Positions 51,659 to 60,483 of a DNA stretch of 62,632 nt are shown piece after piece. The translations under genes and the position numbers were made by a program. Source of the stretch: Bacillus sp. ISL-55 (GTDB lineage Bacteria; Bacillota; Bacilli; Bacillales; Cytobacillaceae); the NCBI RefSeq assembly GCF_018613155.1, contig NZ_JAGGQU010000052.1:1-62632 (forward strand), read 5' to 3'. The notes beneath the pieces were generated by a model. The model made no database searches, was not told where the DNA came from, and saw nothing but the letters and a program-made list of their open reading frames with translations. Each line of letters opens with the position of its first letter. Position 1 is the stretch's first letter.

Positions 51659-51979
51659 ATGAAAAAAGTAGTATATGGGCTAATGATTAATTCAGGTGAC
51701 GCTGACGAAATGCTGTGGGACCATGGTGTGTGGGAAACAGAAGAAGCAGCGAATGAATATATTGAAAATGAAATGTCAACGATAAGCGGCGTTTGGGCGG
51801 GAGAGCTAAAGGTCAATGACTCCATTCCAGAAGCAGCAGGTTTTGATGGAGAAGAAATGATAGAATGCCCACTATGTGGGATCGAGTACAATCCAGAGGA
51901 CGTAAACACTGTTGATTACGATGAAGCTGTGTGCATCAACTGTGAGCCCGGATATAAGGAAAATATGAATATAGCATAA
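51659..51979 (+). CDS. Hypothetical zinc-knuckle protein
   Basis: 106 residues, acidic (MKKVVYGLMINSGDADEMLWDHG...). Two CxxC pairs, CPLC near 77 and CINC near 97, probably bind zinc. Not recognised. ATG 51659 has AAAAGGAGTGGC; longer starts upstream lack a site. Terminator at 51988-52016. Confidence 0.7.
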   Translation: MKKVVYGLMINSGDADEMLWDHGVWETEEAANEYIENEMSTISGVWAGELKVNDSIPEAAGFDGEEMIECPLCGIEYNPEDVNTVDYDEAVCINCEPGYKENMNIA

Positions 51980-51987
51980 GACGGATT

Positions 51988-52016
51988 GCCATGGACTAGA
52001 CGTCCATGGCTTTTTG
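51988..52016 (+). terminator. Terminator
   Basis: GCCATGGAC/GTCCATGGC followed by T5. Confidence 0.9.
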
Positions 52017-52111
52017 ATAACAGATTGTTATTTGGTTAAGAAGGCTGGAATTATTGCATTTCAAATGTTGTTTGCTTTCTTGAATAGGTATCTGCTTAGT
52101 CATCAACTTTA

Positions 52112-52138
52112 GTTCCGTATTTATCTTAGCTACGGAAC
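52112..52138. other. Small inverted repeat
   Basis: GTTCCGTA/TACGGAAC, 11-base loop, in the gap before the third array; no T run. Function unknown. Confidence 0.4.
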
Positions 52139-52188
52139 GACTTAGTAATTATTAGGATATTTAGACAGGGTTTCTAAAAAAGGGTCAA

Positions 52189-52830
52189 TGCTGTCAAGAA
52201 AGTCTCGGAATTGTAACAGCTTTTCAGGGAAAGGGGTCAAAGCTGTCAAGAAAATCCCGTTATTGTGACAGCTTTTCAGGGAAAGGAGACAAAGCTGTCA
52301 AGAAAATCTCGTAATTGTGCCAGCTTTTCAGGGAAAGGAGGCAAAGCTGGCAAGAAAAGCTCGTTATTGTGACAGCTTTTCAGAGAAAGGAGGCAAAGCT
52401 GTCAAGAAAAGCTCGTTATTGTGACAGCTTTTCAGAGAAAGGAGGAAAAGCTGTCAAGAAAGTCCCGTTATTGTGACAGCTTTTCAGAGAAAGGAGGAAA
52501 AGCTGTCAAGAAAGTCCCGTTATTGTGACAGCTTTTCAGAAAAAGAGGTCAAAGCTGTCAAGAAAGTCCCGTTATTGTGACAGCTTTCAGGGAAAGGAGG
52601 CAAAGCTGTCAAGAAAAGCTCGTTATTGTGACAGCTTTTCAGAGAAAGGAGGAAAAGCTGTCAAGAAAGTCCCGTTATTGTGACAGCTTTTCAGAAAAAG
52701 AGGTCAAAGCTGTCAAGAAAGTCCCGTTATTGTGACAGCTTTTCAGAAAAAGAGGTCAAAGCTGTCAAGAAAGTCCCGTTATTGTGACAGCTTTTCAAAA
52801 AAAGACGAACAAGCTGCCAAAAGTGCTGGT
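52189..52830. repeat. 52-bp phased inverted-motif array, type B (13 units)
   Basis: GCTGTCAAG motifs, counted from the base before, at 52189, 52241, 52293, 52345, 52397, 52449, 52501, 52553, 52604, 52656, 52708, 52760 and 52812. All steps are 52 bp except one of 51. Here the arms are extended: AAAGCTGTCA and TGACAGCTTT form perfect 10-bp inverted repeats in most units. The distal part reads TTCAGAGAAAGGAGG. It fills the gap between two converging genes. Confidence 0.97.
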
Positions 52831-52853
52831 TATTGTGAAAAAAATTACAATCC

Positions 52854-53579
52854 CTAATAAGTGACTGTATCAAAGATTCCAACGATTATTAAAGTGTATC
52901 CTGCTAATTTTTGCACCACTGAACCCAGTTTGCGACTTTTTTTCATCAATGACCCGTTCAGGCCGATGTAGGAAATGATTGCAGCAAAGATAATCAGCGG
53001 GATGGAAGTGCCAATGGCAAAGACTGTAGGCAGAACTGCTCCGTATGATGTATTCAGGACAATCGGCATAAGTGTAAAGAAGAATAAGGAAAACATTGTA
53101 GGACAGAATGCGATTGAAAAGCTTACCCCCATTAAAAAAGATCCTGTTTTTCCATTGCCTGTCCATTGTGGCAAAACTGAAGTGAAGCGATTGATCCAAT
53201 TAAATGCGAAGACTCCAATAAGTGACAGGCCGATCAAAATGAAAAGAGGTCCCATCAGTTTTCGGAACCAGGAAAAGAAGCCCGGCAACATTTGCTGGAA
53301 ACTCTGGCCTGCTAGCCAGACTGCATGGCCTAGCAGTGTAAAGACGAATATTTTCCCCAGGATGAAGAACATAATCTCGATCCACTGGCCTTTCGTTTGC
53401 AGACTTCGGTTGCCATAGTAAGTGATTGCACCGAGATTGCCTGTCAGCTGGCATGGAGCAAGAGCGCCGACAAGACCCAGCAAAAAGCTAGCCAATAATG
53501 GAATTTGTTCAGTCTGGTTCACAAGGGTGAAAAATGGTCCGCTCAGAAAATTACTGATTTCTGTAAACAGTTGATACAT
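52854..53579 (-). CDS. CcdA/DsbD-like membrane protein
   Basis: 241 residues with about six transmembrane helices. ALAPCQLTGN in the first conserved helix and FCPTMFSLFF in the fourth place one Cys each in positions like those of the CcdA/DsbD electron carriers; databases also label such proteins sulfite exporter TauE/SafE-like. Probably transfers reducing equivalents across the membrane. The start follows GGAGGTACTTT (minus strand). pflA lies upstream on the same strand but a terminator separates them. Confidence 0.75.
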   Translation of the reverse strand: MYQLFTEISNFLSGPFFTLVNQTEQIPLLASFLLGLVGALAPCQLTGNLGAITYYGNRSLQTKGQWIEIMFFILGKIFVFTLLGHAVWLAGQSFQQMLPGFFSWFRKLMGPLFILIGLSLIGVFAFNWINRFTSVLPQWTGNGKTGSFLMGVSFSIAFCPTMFSLFFFTLMPIVLNTSYGAVLPTVFAIGTSIPLIIFAAIISYIGLNGSLMKKSRKLGSVVQKLAGYTLIIVGIFDTVTY

Positions 53580-53642
53580 AAAGTACCTCCACTAAACTAT
53601 TACCACTATGATACTAAAAATATATCCAAAATGTATGCAGAG

Positions 53643-53672
53643 AAAAACAGCAGGAGAGAATCCTGCTGTTAT
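53643..53672 (-). terminator. Terminator of pfl genes
   Basis: AACAGCAGGA/TCCTGCTGTT followed by T4 on the minus strand. Confidence 0.85.
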
Positions 53673-54409
53673 TTCACTGCTATATGGGCTGTCAACAGCT
53701 TATATGCATTCTCCACTTCATCGTCTGAAGGAGGTTCAACATTTTTAAGAGGGTACTCGAGCCCTAATGCTTCCCATTTATATACACCAAGCTTATGATA
53801 CGGCAAGACTTCAAGTTTTTGGACATTGTCCAGTGTCCCAATAAACTCACCCAATTTTGAGAGATCCTCGATTTCATTTGTGACCCCAGGGACCAGAACG
53901 TGACGAATCCAAATTGGAACTTGATGATCAGATAAAAAGCGGGCGAAATCCAAAATGTGATCATTGGCCATACCTGTCAGTTTGATATGTTTTTTTCTAT
54001 TGATATGTTTTAAATCTAATAGAATCAGGTCAGTGTAATTCAATAGCTCAGCCAGCTGCTCTTGAAAAAGAGGGGCCGTTGAATAACATCCACCTGAAGA
54101 ATCAATAGTGGTGTGCACTCCGAGCTTTTTGCACTCCTTAAAAAGTTCAGTAATAAAAGGGATTTGTAATAGTGGCTCACCTCCGCTTACAGTGATGCCG
54201 CCTCCAGATGATTCAATAAAAGGGAGATAGGATTTCAGATCATCAATGATTTCGGAAACAGACATCTGTTTTCCGGTGCCGATCTCCCAGGTGTCTGCAT
54301 TATGGCAAAACTGGCAGCGCAGCAGGCACCCCTGTGTGAAGATGACATAACGAATCCCCGGTCCGTCTACAGTCCCAAAAGTTTCAATAGAATGAATGTT
54401 TCCGATCAT
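53669..54409 (-). CDS. pflA: Pyruvate formate-lyase activating enzyme
   Basis: 246 residues, radical SAM. The 4Fe-4S cluster cysteines are C28, C32 and C35 in CLLRCQFC, followed by the [16 protein letters not shown]-binding motif. Abstracts a hydrogen from Gly of PflB to make the glycyl radical. ATG 54409 has AAAGGAGAAATCATC; longer forms are unlikely. It lies 80 bases after pflB, with a hairpin between them. Confidence 0.95.
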   Translation of the reverse strand: MIGNIHSIETFGTVDGPGIRYVIFTQGCLLRCQFCHNADTWEIGTGKQMSVSEIIDDLKSYLPFIESSGGGITVSGGEPLLQIPFITELFKECKKLGVHTTIDSSGGCYSTAPLFQEQLAELLNYTDLILLDLKHINRKKHIKLTGMANDHILDFARFLSDHQVPIWIRHVLVPGVTNEIEDLSKLGEFIGTLDNVQKLEVLPYHKLGVYKWEALGLEYPLKNVEPPSDDEVENAYKLLTAHIAVK

Positions 54410-54427
54410 GATGATTTCTCCTTTCAT

Positions 54428-54474
54428 TAAAACAGGAGTTCCCGCCATGGGAAAGGAGAGAAGCTCCTGTTTCG
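54428..54474 (-). terminator. Hairpin between pflB and pflA
   Basis: AACAGGAGCTTC/GGAACTCCTGTT on the minus strand, followed by TT; likely a partial terminator reducing pflA relative to pflB. Confidence 0.6.
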
Positions 54475-54489
54475 GTACACTTGTATTAT

Positions 54490-56715
54490 TTACATTGTTT
54501 CATGGAAGGTCCGGTTGATGACATCCATTTGCTGTTCACGTGTAAGCTTGATGAAGTTGACTGCATATCCAGATACACGGATTGTCAGCTGTGGATATTC
54601 TTCAGGATGCTCCATAGCATTTAACAGAGTCTCCCGGTTAAACACGTTTACGTTTAAGTGATGGCCATCTTTTATTGCGTAGCCATCAAGGATGGAAACT
54701 AGGTTATTTGTACGGCTGTCTTCATCTTTTCCAAGCGCTTTTGGCACGATGGAGAATGTGTTTGAAATTCCGTCCAAAGCATAGCTGTATGGAAGCTTTG
54801 CAACAGATGACAGGGAAGCGAGTGTTCCTTTAGTATCGCGGCCATGCATTGGGTTGGCACCTGGAGCGAATGGTTCACCAGCACGTCTTCCATCCGGTGT
54901 ATTTCCTGTCTTTTTACCATACACGACGTTGGAAGTAATCGTTAAGATTGACATCGTATGAACAGAATTGCGATATGTCGGATGCTTGCGCAGCTTTGTC
55001 ATGAAGTTTTTCACAAGTTCAACTGCGATGCTGTCAACACGGTCATCGTTGTTTCCGTATTTAGGGAAGTCGCCTTCTGTTTCAAAATCAACGGCAATGC
55101 CGTTTTCGTCACGGATTACTTTTACCTTTGCATGCTTGATTGCGCTCAATGAATCTGCTACAACGCTTAAACCTGCAATTCCTGTTGCCATTGTGCGTAA
55201 AACTTCCGTATCATGCAGCGCCATTTCGATTCTTTCGTAGCTGTACTTATCATGCATGTAGTGAATGACATTAAGAGTATTGATATAAAGGCCGGCAAGC
55301 CACTCCATTACAGTATCGAATTTAGCCATGACTTCTTTATAGTCGAGAACATCGGAAGTGATCGGGCTTAAAGCAGGAGCAACTTGGATCTTAAGCTTTT
55401 CATCGACACCGCCATTGATTGCGTAAAGCAAAGCTTTCGCCAGGTTGGCGCGTGCTCCGAAGAACTGCATCTGCTTACCGATTTCCATTGCGGAAACGCA
55501 GCAGGCAATTCCGTAGTCATCGCCATATTCACAGCGCATCAAGTCGTCATTTTCATATTGGATAGAGCTTGTTTTGATTGACATCTCAGCACAATACTTC
55601 TTGAAGTTCTCAGGCAGGGCAGGGGACCATAACACAGTCAGGTTTGGCTCTGGAGCCGGTCCAAGGTTATCAAGTGTATGAAGGAAGCGGAAAGAGTTCT
55701 TCGTTACAAGCGATTGCCCGTTATGTGCCATACCGCCGATTGACTCGGTTACCCATGTAGGGTCACCGCTGAATAGCTCGTTGTAGTCAGGAGTACGTGC
55801 AAATTTCACCAGGCGAAGCTTCATGACGAAATGGTCGACAATTTCCTGTGCTTCTTTTTCAGTAAGTGTACCGTTTTGCAGATCACGTTCAATATAGATG
55901 TCCAGGAATGTTGCGACACGGCCAAGGCTCATAGCTGCTCCATTCTGTTCTTTGATTGCTGCAAGGTATGCAAAGTAAACCCATTGGAATGCTTCTACCG
56001 CATTGGATGCTGGCTTGGAAATATCATAGCCGTAGCTCTGGGCAAGCTGCTTCAATTCATTCAATGAACGGTATTGCTCCGAAATTTCTTCCCTCAGGCG
56101 CATTGTGTCCTCAGTCATGACACTGCTCGTCGTTCCATGATCTTTCTTCTTTTTCTCCATCAGGAAGTCTACGCCATAAAGAGCTACACGGCGGTAGTCA
56201 CCAATGATGCGGCCGCGTCCATAAGCATCTGGCAAGCCTGTGATGATTCCGGCTTTACGAGCCTGGAGCATTTCTTTTGTATAGACATCGAATACACCCT
56301 GGTTATGAGTCTTACGGAAGTCAGTAAAGATTTTTTCTACTTCTTTATCCAGTTCATAACCATATGCCTCGCATGCTGCTTTCGCCATACGAATACCGCC
56401 AAAAGGCTGCATAGAGCGTTTGAATGGCTGATCGGTCTGGAAGCCTACAACTCTCTCTTTGTTCTGATCAAGATAGCCAGGACCATGGGAAGTAATAGTG
56501 GATACCACTTTGGTATCCATATCAAGAACACCGCCATTTTCACGTTCCTGCTTTGTTAATTCCATAACCTGCTGCCAAAGTTGAAGAGTTTCCTCAGTTG
56601 CCCCTTCAAGGAATCTGGAATCACCGGTATATTCAGAAAAGTTTTTTAAGATAAAGTCCCGAACATCGATTTCTTCCTGCCAAGCACCATTTTTAAAGCC
56701 TTTCCATTGTTCCAT
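54490..56715 (-). CDS. pflB: Formate C-acetyltransferase (pyruvate formate-lyase)
   Basis: 741 residues, glycyl-radical enzyme; pyruvate plus CoA to acetyl-CoA plus formate under anoxia. The catalytic Cys-Cys is in [10 protein letters not shown]; the radical Gly716 is in RVSGYAVNF, 26 residues from the end. It starts after GAGGTGAATTTAA. The radical is made by PflA, encoded downstream. Implies mixed-acid fermentation, which B. subtilis lacks. A Rex-like site lies upstream. Confidence 0.98.
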   Translation of the reverse strand: MEQWKGFKNGAWQEEIDVRDFILKNFSEYTGDSRFLEGATEETLQLWQQVMELTKQERENGGVLDMDTKVVSTITSHGPGYLDQNKERVVGFQTDQPFKRSMQPFGGIRMAKAACEAYGYELDKEVEKIFTDFRKTHNQGVFDVYTKEMLQARKAGIITGLPDAYGRGRIIGDYRRVALYGVDFLMEKKKKDHGTTSSVMTEDTMRLREEISEQYRSLNELKQLAQSYGYDISKPASNAVEAFQWVYFAYLAAIKEQNGAAMSLGRVATFLDIYIERDLQNGTLTEKEAQEIVDHFVMKLRLVKFARTPDYNELFSGDPTWVTESIGGMAHNGQSLVTKNSFRFLHTLDNLGPAPEPNLTVLWSPALPENFKKYCAEMSIKTSSIQYENDDLMRCEYGDDYGIACCVSAMEIGKQMQFFGARANLAKALLYAINGGVDEKLKIQVAPALSPITSDVLDYKEVMAKFDTVMEWLAGLYINTLNVIHYMHDKYSYERIEMALHDTEVLRTMATGIAGLSVVADSLSAIKHAKVKVIRDENGIAVDFETEGDFPKYGNNDDRVDSIAVELVKNFMTKLRKHPTYRNSVHTMSILTITSNVVYGKKTGNTPDGRRAGEPFAPGANPMHGRDTKGTLASLSSVAKLPYSYALDGISNTFSIVPKALGKDEDSRTNNLVSILDGYAIKDGHHLNVNVFNRETLLNAMEHPEEYPQLTIRVSGYAVNFIKLTREQQMDVINRTFHETM

Positions 56716-56801
56716 TTAAATTCACCTCTAAAGTAGATGTTTATATAACAGTTACCACACTTTTATCATACTACGGATATAACAGATTGAGTGTGACATA
56801 T

Positions 56802-56819
56802 TTGTGAAATTATGAACAA
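56802..56819 (-). promoter_or_regulatory. Rex-like operator
   Basis: TTGTGAA-ATTA-TGAACAA agrees with the Rex consensus TTGTGAA-N4-TTCACAA at 12 of 14 positions, about 90 bases before pflB. Rex senses NADH/NAD and represses fermentation genes; inferred. Confidence 0.45.
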
Positions 56820-56996
56820 GGTAATATTGATATGAGTTTTGTTGATGTATTTAGATTAGGTTTTTAAAACTGTTCTATAATTGTGTAGATTTTTCCTGGT
56901 GCTGTTATATAAGAAGTTCTTTATATATATAATTCTATCAGGAAAATTAATACTGTGTTTATAGTGTTATGTATGTTTTGTGTCAATTACGGCAAA

Positions 56997-57028
56997 AGAA
57001 AAAACAGGATACAATATCCTGTTTCAGT
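56997..57028 (-). terminator. Terminator of cupredoxin gene
   Basis: AAACAGGATA/TATCCTGTTT, T6 on the minus strand. Confidence 0.85.
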
Positions 57029-57059
57029 GTGATTCCATGCGGAACATTATACCGATTAT

Positions 57060-57509
57060 CTAATCGACAACAATATAGGCGATCATTGGCCCATTATGTT
57101 CAGCTGAAGGATGTGTCAGACAGATCAGCCTGTAGGTCCCCTCTTTATCAAATTGTAAAGGGACGACTGTTTCCTCACCTTTTTTCACTACGCCTTTTAT
57201 ATCGGTTCCTTCAATGATGAAAGGGTGTTCTTTTCCGTTGACTCCTAGAATCTTTAAACGAACTTTTTCGCCTTTTTCCAAAAAGATTGTTCCTGGATCC
57301 CATCGGTATGCTTCGATTTCCTTGCCATCATCTGTGGTAGATTTGAACTCGCCTGTCACCAAGTGGATTTCGCGGATTTGTTCATTTTGTCCGCCTATTG
57401 CCGGAGTGGCATCAGGCTTTAGACTCAACCAAAGAGAACCGATGATGGCAATAAAAACGATTAAGCCAATAAAATATAATGTTTTTCTTTTTAACACAAA
57501 GAAATGCAT
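57060..57509 (-). CDS. Membrane-anchored cupredoxin
   Basis: 149 residues. One N-terminal membrane helix (about 11-30), then a cupredoxin domain outside the membrane. Type 1 copper ligands are suggested by H95 (EHPF), C130, H133 or H138 and M142 in CLTHPSAEHNGPM. An electron carrier or copper-handling role is expected. The start follows GTAAGGAGGTGAAAAC. No oxidase gene is adjacent. Which His is the ligand is uncertain. Confidence 0.85.
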   Translation of the reverse strand: MHFFVLKRKTLYFIGLIVFIAIIGSLWLSLKPDATPAIGGQNEQIREIHLVTGEFKSTTDDGKEIEAYRWDPGTIFLEKGEKVRLKILGVNGKEHPFIIEGTDIKGVVKKGEETVVPLQFDKEGTYRLICLTHPSAEHNGPMIAYIVVD

Positions 57510-57648
57510 GTTTTCACCTCCTTACTATCCTCTATAAATATCTATGCTCGTCCCCTTGCTGAACTTGTCTACTTTTTTTGATATTCTCTTGAATAGATTA
57601 TCAGGGCAAAAACAAACTATAGATTAGATACAAACCAAGGAGGCAAAT

Positions 57649-58842
57649 ATGTACCGTTTATTTACTCATAATGATTTGGATGGGGTGGCCTGCGGGATTT
57701 TATTCAGGCTCGCATTCGGTGACAAAGCCGATATCAGATATAATTCTGTCTCTGGACTTAATTTTCAGGTGGAGAAGTATTTCGAGAGAATGATTGACCG
57801 GATGAAAAAGGAAGACCACCTTTACATAACAGATTTATCTGTCAACCATGATGTCACTGAAAAAATCAATCTGTTTGTTAAAGAAGGGGGAAAGGCAAAG
57901 CTGATTGACCACCATAAAACAGCATTGAATTTCAATGAATATAGCTGGGGTATGGTAAAAGTAGAGGATGACTCGGGGACACTGACAAGTGCGGCATCAC
58001 TGGTATATGAATATTTAGTACAGGAAAATCATCTTGTCAGAACTGGCTCCCTTGATGAGTTTGTTGAGCTTGTCAGGCAATATGATACCTGGGACTGGGA
58101 CATCCTTAAGAATTACAAGGCAAAAAATCTAAATGACTTATTTTTTATGGTATCAATAGAAGAATTCGAAGAACGGATGGTACCACGTCTCAAATCCGGG
58201 GATAACTTTGATTATGATGATTTTGAAAAAAAGCTCCTTGAAATGGAAGAAGATAAGATCGAACGATATATCAGGAGGAAAAAACGTGAAATTATCCAAA
58301 TTGAAAATGATGGTTTATACGGCGGGGTCGTTCATGCAGAATCCTATCATTCGGAATTAGGGAACGAGCTGGGCAAGGAGTATCCACATCTGGACTATAT
58401 AGCGATTTTGAACTTGGGGGGGAAGAAGATAAGCTTCAGGACAATTCATGATGACGTAGATGTCTCTGCTGTTGCTGGCGAATTTGGAGGGGGCGGACAC
58501 GCCAAAGCTTCTGGATGCTCTATGAATAAGGAAGCTTACAACCGATATATTGAACAAGCATTCCCGCTTGATCCAATCAAGCCGGACGCTTTTAAAAATA
58601 CTTATAATCTAAAGGGATCGAAAAATGGATGTCTGTATGAAAATCGTGACCGGGAATTGTACCTGATTTATACCGATGGAACCCGGTATTTTGTTCAGCA
58701 GGAGAGTAAAGAGCGCCATGGACCCTTTGACAGCTTTGAAGCAGCTGAACGCTTTGTGAAAAGAGACTATGGAGCAGCACTCGCCAGGGATGACGTATAT
58801 ATTTCCTATCTCGAAAATATCGTTTTTAACGGGAGGAATTGA
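57649..58842 (+). CDS. DHH-family phosphoesterase
   Basis: 397 residues. The N-terminal DHH domain shows HNDLDGVACG, a later TDLS and LIDHHKTA metal-binding motifs; the DHHA1 domain ends in GGGGHAKASG at about residue 285. A further C-terminal region (about 310-397, aromatic-rich) is unassigned. Relatives degrade short oligonucleotides or cyclic dinucleotides. The start has CAAGGAGGCAAAT. Substrate unknown. Confidence 0.9.
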   Translation: MYRLFTHNDLDGVACGILFRLAFGDKADIRYNSVSGLNFQVEKYFERMIDRMKKEDHLYITDLSVNHDVTEKINLFVKEGGKAKLIDHHKTALNFNEYSWGMVKVEDDSGTLTSAASLVYEYLVQENHLVRTGSLDEFVELVRQYDTWDWDILKNYKAKNLNDLFFMVSIEEFEERMVPRLKSGDNFDYDDFEKKLLEMEEDKIERYIRRKKREIIQIENDGLYGGVVHAESYHSELGNELGKEYPHLDYIAILNLGGKKISFRTIHDDVDVSAVAGEFGGGGHAKASGCSMNKEAYNRYIEQAFPLDPIKPDAFKNTYNLKGSKNGCLYENRDRELYLIYTDGTRYFVQQESKERHGPFDSFEAAERFVKRDYGAALARDDVYISYLENIVFNGRN

Positions 58843-58909
58843 GTATGGCCTACGGGTGACGTGCGAGGCTGTCACTGCCGGTCCATTGATTTATAAGGTA
58901 TTTACATTT

Positions 58910-58943
58910 AGGTCACCGATGTTCATTATTGGTGACCTTTTTT
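58910..58943 (+). terminator. Terminator of DHH gene
   Basis: AGGTCACC/GGTGACCT followed by T6. Confidence 0.9.
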
Positions 58944-59178
58944 ATTGAATTAATATATATTCTCATACCACTGCGCATCGGTTCCCCACAACCTCGCTTA
59001 TTCAACTCCCTAAGGTCTTCACCTTTGTTTTTAAAAGCAGAACGGACTTGGCTGGGTGATTAATTCTTTACAAACTTTTTCGATTATTCCAGTTTGATTA
59101 AAAAATAATAACACCAAACATCTTTCGACAAGATTCTGTTAAAATGGTTGGAGAGAATAGGACACTGGATGTGGTTTG
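58944..59178. other. Intergenic region before carboxypeptidase
   Basis: No gene or stable hairpin. Near 59132-59143 GTTAAAATGG is a plausible -10 for the dac gene. Confidence 0.4.
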
Positions 59179-60345
59179 ATGAGGAAGTTTTTAGCCCTGA
59201 TAATGTTGTTATTTGTAAATTTAAATGATTCTGCTGAACTTGTTAAAGCAAGAGCGGATGAACCTGTCTTAACATCTGAGGCAGCTGTTTTGATGGATAC
59301 CCAATCGGGTGCCATACTATTCGGGAAAAATGAAGAAACAAAGATGTACCCTGCGAGCCTGACAAAGATTGCAACTGCCATTTATGCTATTGAAACAGCT
59401 GACTTGGATGAGCAGGTCGTAGTTAGTGAGGAAATTGAGAATATCGATGGCACGAGAGTATATTTAAACGCTGGTGAACAGGTGTCTTTGAAGAAGTTGG
59501 TTCAGGGAATGCTGATCAACTCAGGAAATGATGCCGCATTGGCAATTGCTATTCACCTGGACGGTACTTTAGAAAGTTACTCCAAAAATATAAATAAGTT
59601 CCTGGAAACAAACATTGGTGTAGAGGATACTCATTTCGTCAATCCACATGGTTTGTTTGATGAAAATCATTTTACTACAGCCAAGGACCTTGGTTTGATA
59701 TTGAACTATGCAATGAAGAATCCGGATTTCCGGGAGATCTTTGGCACGAAACAAATGGAGTGGGATGGGGAGTCTTGGGATACAACGATTCTTTCTCATC
59801 ATCGTATGCTAAAAGGTGAAATCCCTTACAAAGGAGTAACGGGCGGAAAGACAGGTTTTGTGGACCAGTCGAAGCAAACGCTTGCTACTACAGCAGATAA
59901 CGGGAAGTTGCAGTTGACAGCCATTTTATTGAAATCAGAATATAAACGGAAAATCTATGAAGATACGTCAAAACTCTTTGATTTCGGCTTTGCTAATTTT
60001 CATTCAGTTCAAATCAGGAAAGGTGAGAAATTCAATAGTGGCAATCTCAAATTCAAGGCGGGAGAAGGTCTCTACTTGACTGAGCCTAACGGTGAAAGCA
60101 ATCGAGTAGTTGATGAGGACGGAGTATTAAGAGTTGAGAACGGCAGCGGTGAAACGATTCATTCTGTTGAATTAAAGCCTTTGATTGAGAAGAAACCAGA
60201 AGTGAAGCAAACCACAGAACAACCTGAGCAAAGCGGGATGCTGTCTATGAATACCTTGCTAGGTGCAGCGTTGTTTGTCTTGGCGGCTATTGGATGGGTG
60301 ATGAACCGAAAACAAAAGAAAAAAAGAAGAATCCGCAGCAGATGA
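59179..60345 (+). CDS. D-alanyl-D-alanine carboxypeptidase (DacF-like PBP)
   Basis: 388 residues from ATG 59179, low-molecular-weight penicillin-binding protein trimming the terminal D-Ala of peptidoglycan. Signal peptide (1-about 26), SxxK with Ser60 and Lys63 in YPASLTKIATA, SGN in NSGNDAALA, and KTG in TGGKTGFVD. A beta-rich C-terminal domain and a final membrane helix followed by KKKRRIRSR anchor it. The ribosome binding site is weak. Whether it acts in vegetative cells or spores is unknown. Confidence 0.93.
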   Translation: MRKFLALIMLLFVNLNDSAELVKARADEPVLTSEAAVLMDTQSGAILFGKNEETKMYPASLTKIATAIYAIETADLDEQVVVSEEIENIDGTRVYLNAGEQVSLKKLVQGMLINSGNDAALAIAIHLDGTLESYSKNINKFLETNIGVEDTHFVNPHGLFDENHFTTAKDLGLILNYAMKNPDFREIFGTKQMEWDGESWDTTILSHHRMLKGEIPYKGVTGGKTGFVDQSKQTLATTADNGKLQLTAILLKSEYKRKIYEDTSKLFDFGFANFHSVQIRKGEKFNSGNLKFKAGEGLYLTEPNGESNRVVDEDGVLRVENGSGETIHSVELKPLIEKKPEVKQTTEQPEQSGMLSMNTLLGAALFVLAAIGWVMNRKQKKKRRIRSR

Positions 60346-60372
60346 GTGATCATCTGCTATTTTTATTTTTTT
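60335..60372 (+). terminator. Terminator of dac gene
   Basis: CAGCAGATGA/CATCTGCT followed by T-rich sequence. Confidence 0.75.
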
Positions 60373-60390
60373 GTGAAGAGCCTTAACATA

Positions 60391-60442
60391 AACACAATGT
60401 TTTTTTACATTGTGTTAATAAGAGATTAATAGTTTCCTAGTA
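60391..60442 (+). promoter_or_regulatory. PhoP box and hairpin upstream of phosphatase
   Basis: Direct repeats TTTACA (60404), TTAATA (60415), TTAATA (60426) and a weaker CTAGTA (60437), each 11 bp apart, fit the TT(A/C/T)A(C/T)A repeats bound by PhoP. Overlapping the first repeat is a 10-bp perfect inverted repeat AACACAATGT/ACATTGTGTT (60391-60416). TATATT at 60441 may be the -10. Confidence 0.65.
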
Positions 60443-60483
60443 TATTAAAAGGCGTAGTAAATAACTTTTCTGGAGGTCTTGAA

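Larger units (their letters stand above)
56716..57059. other. pflB upstream region
   Basis: AT-rich, without a gene. Contains a Rex-like site (56802-56819), a TGTGA direct repeat at 56792-56808 and the terminator of the cupredoxin gene (56997-57028). Confidence 0.5.
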
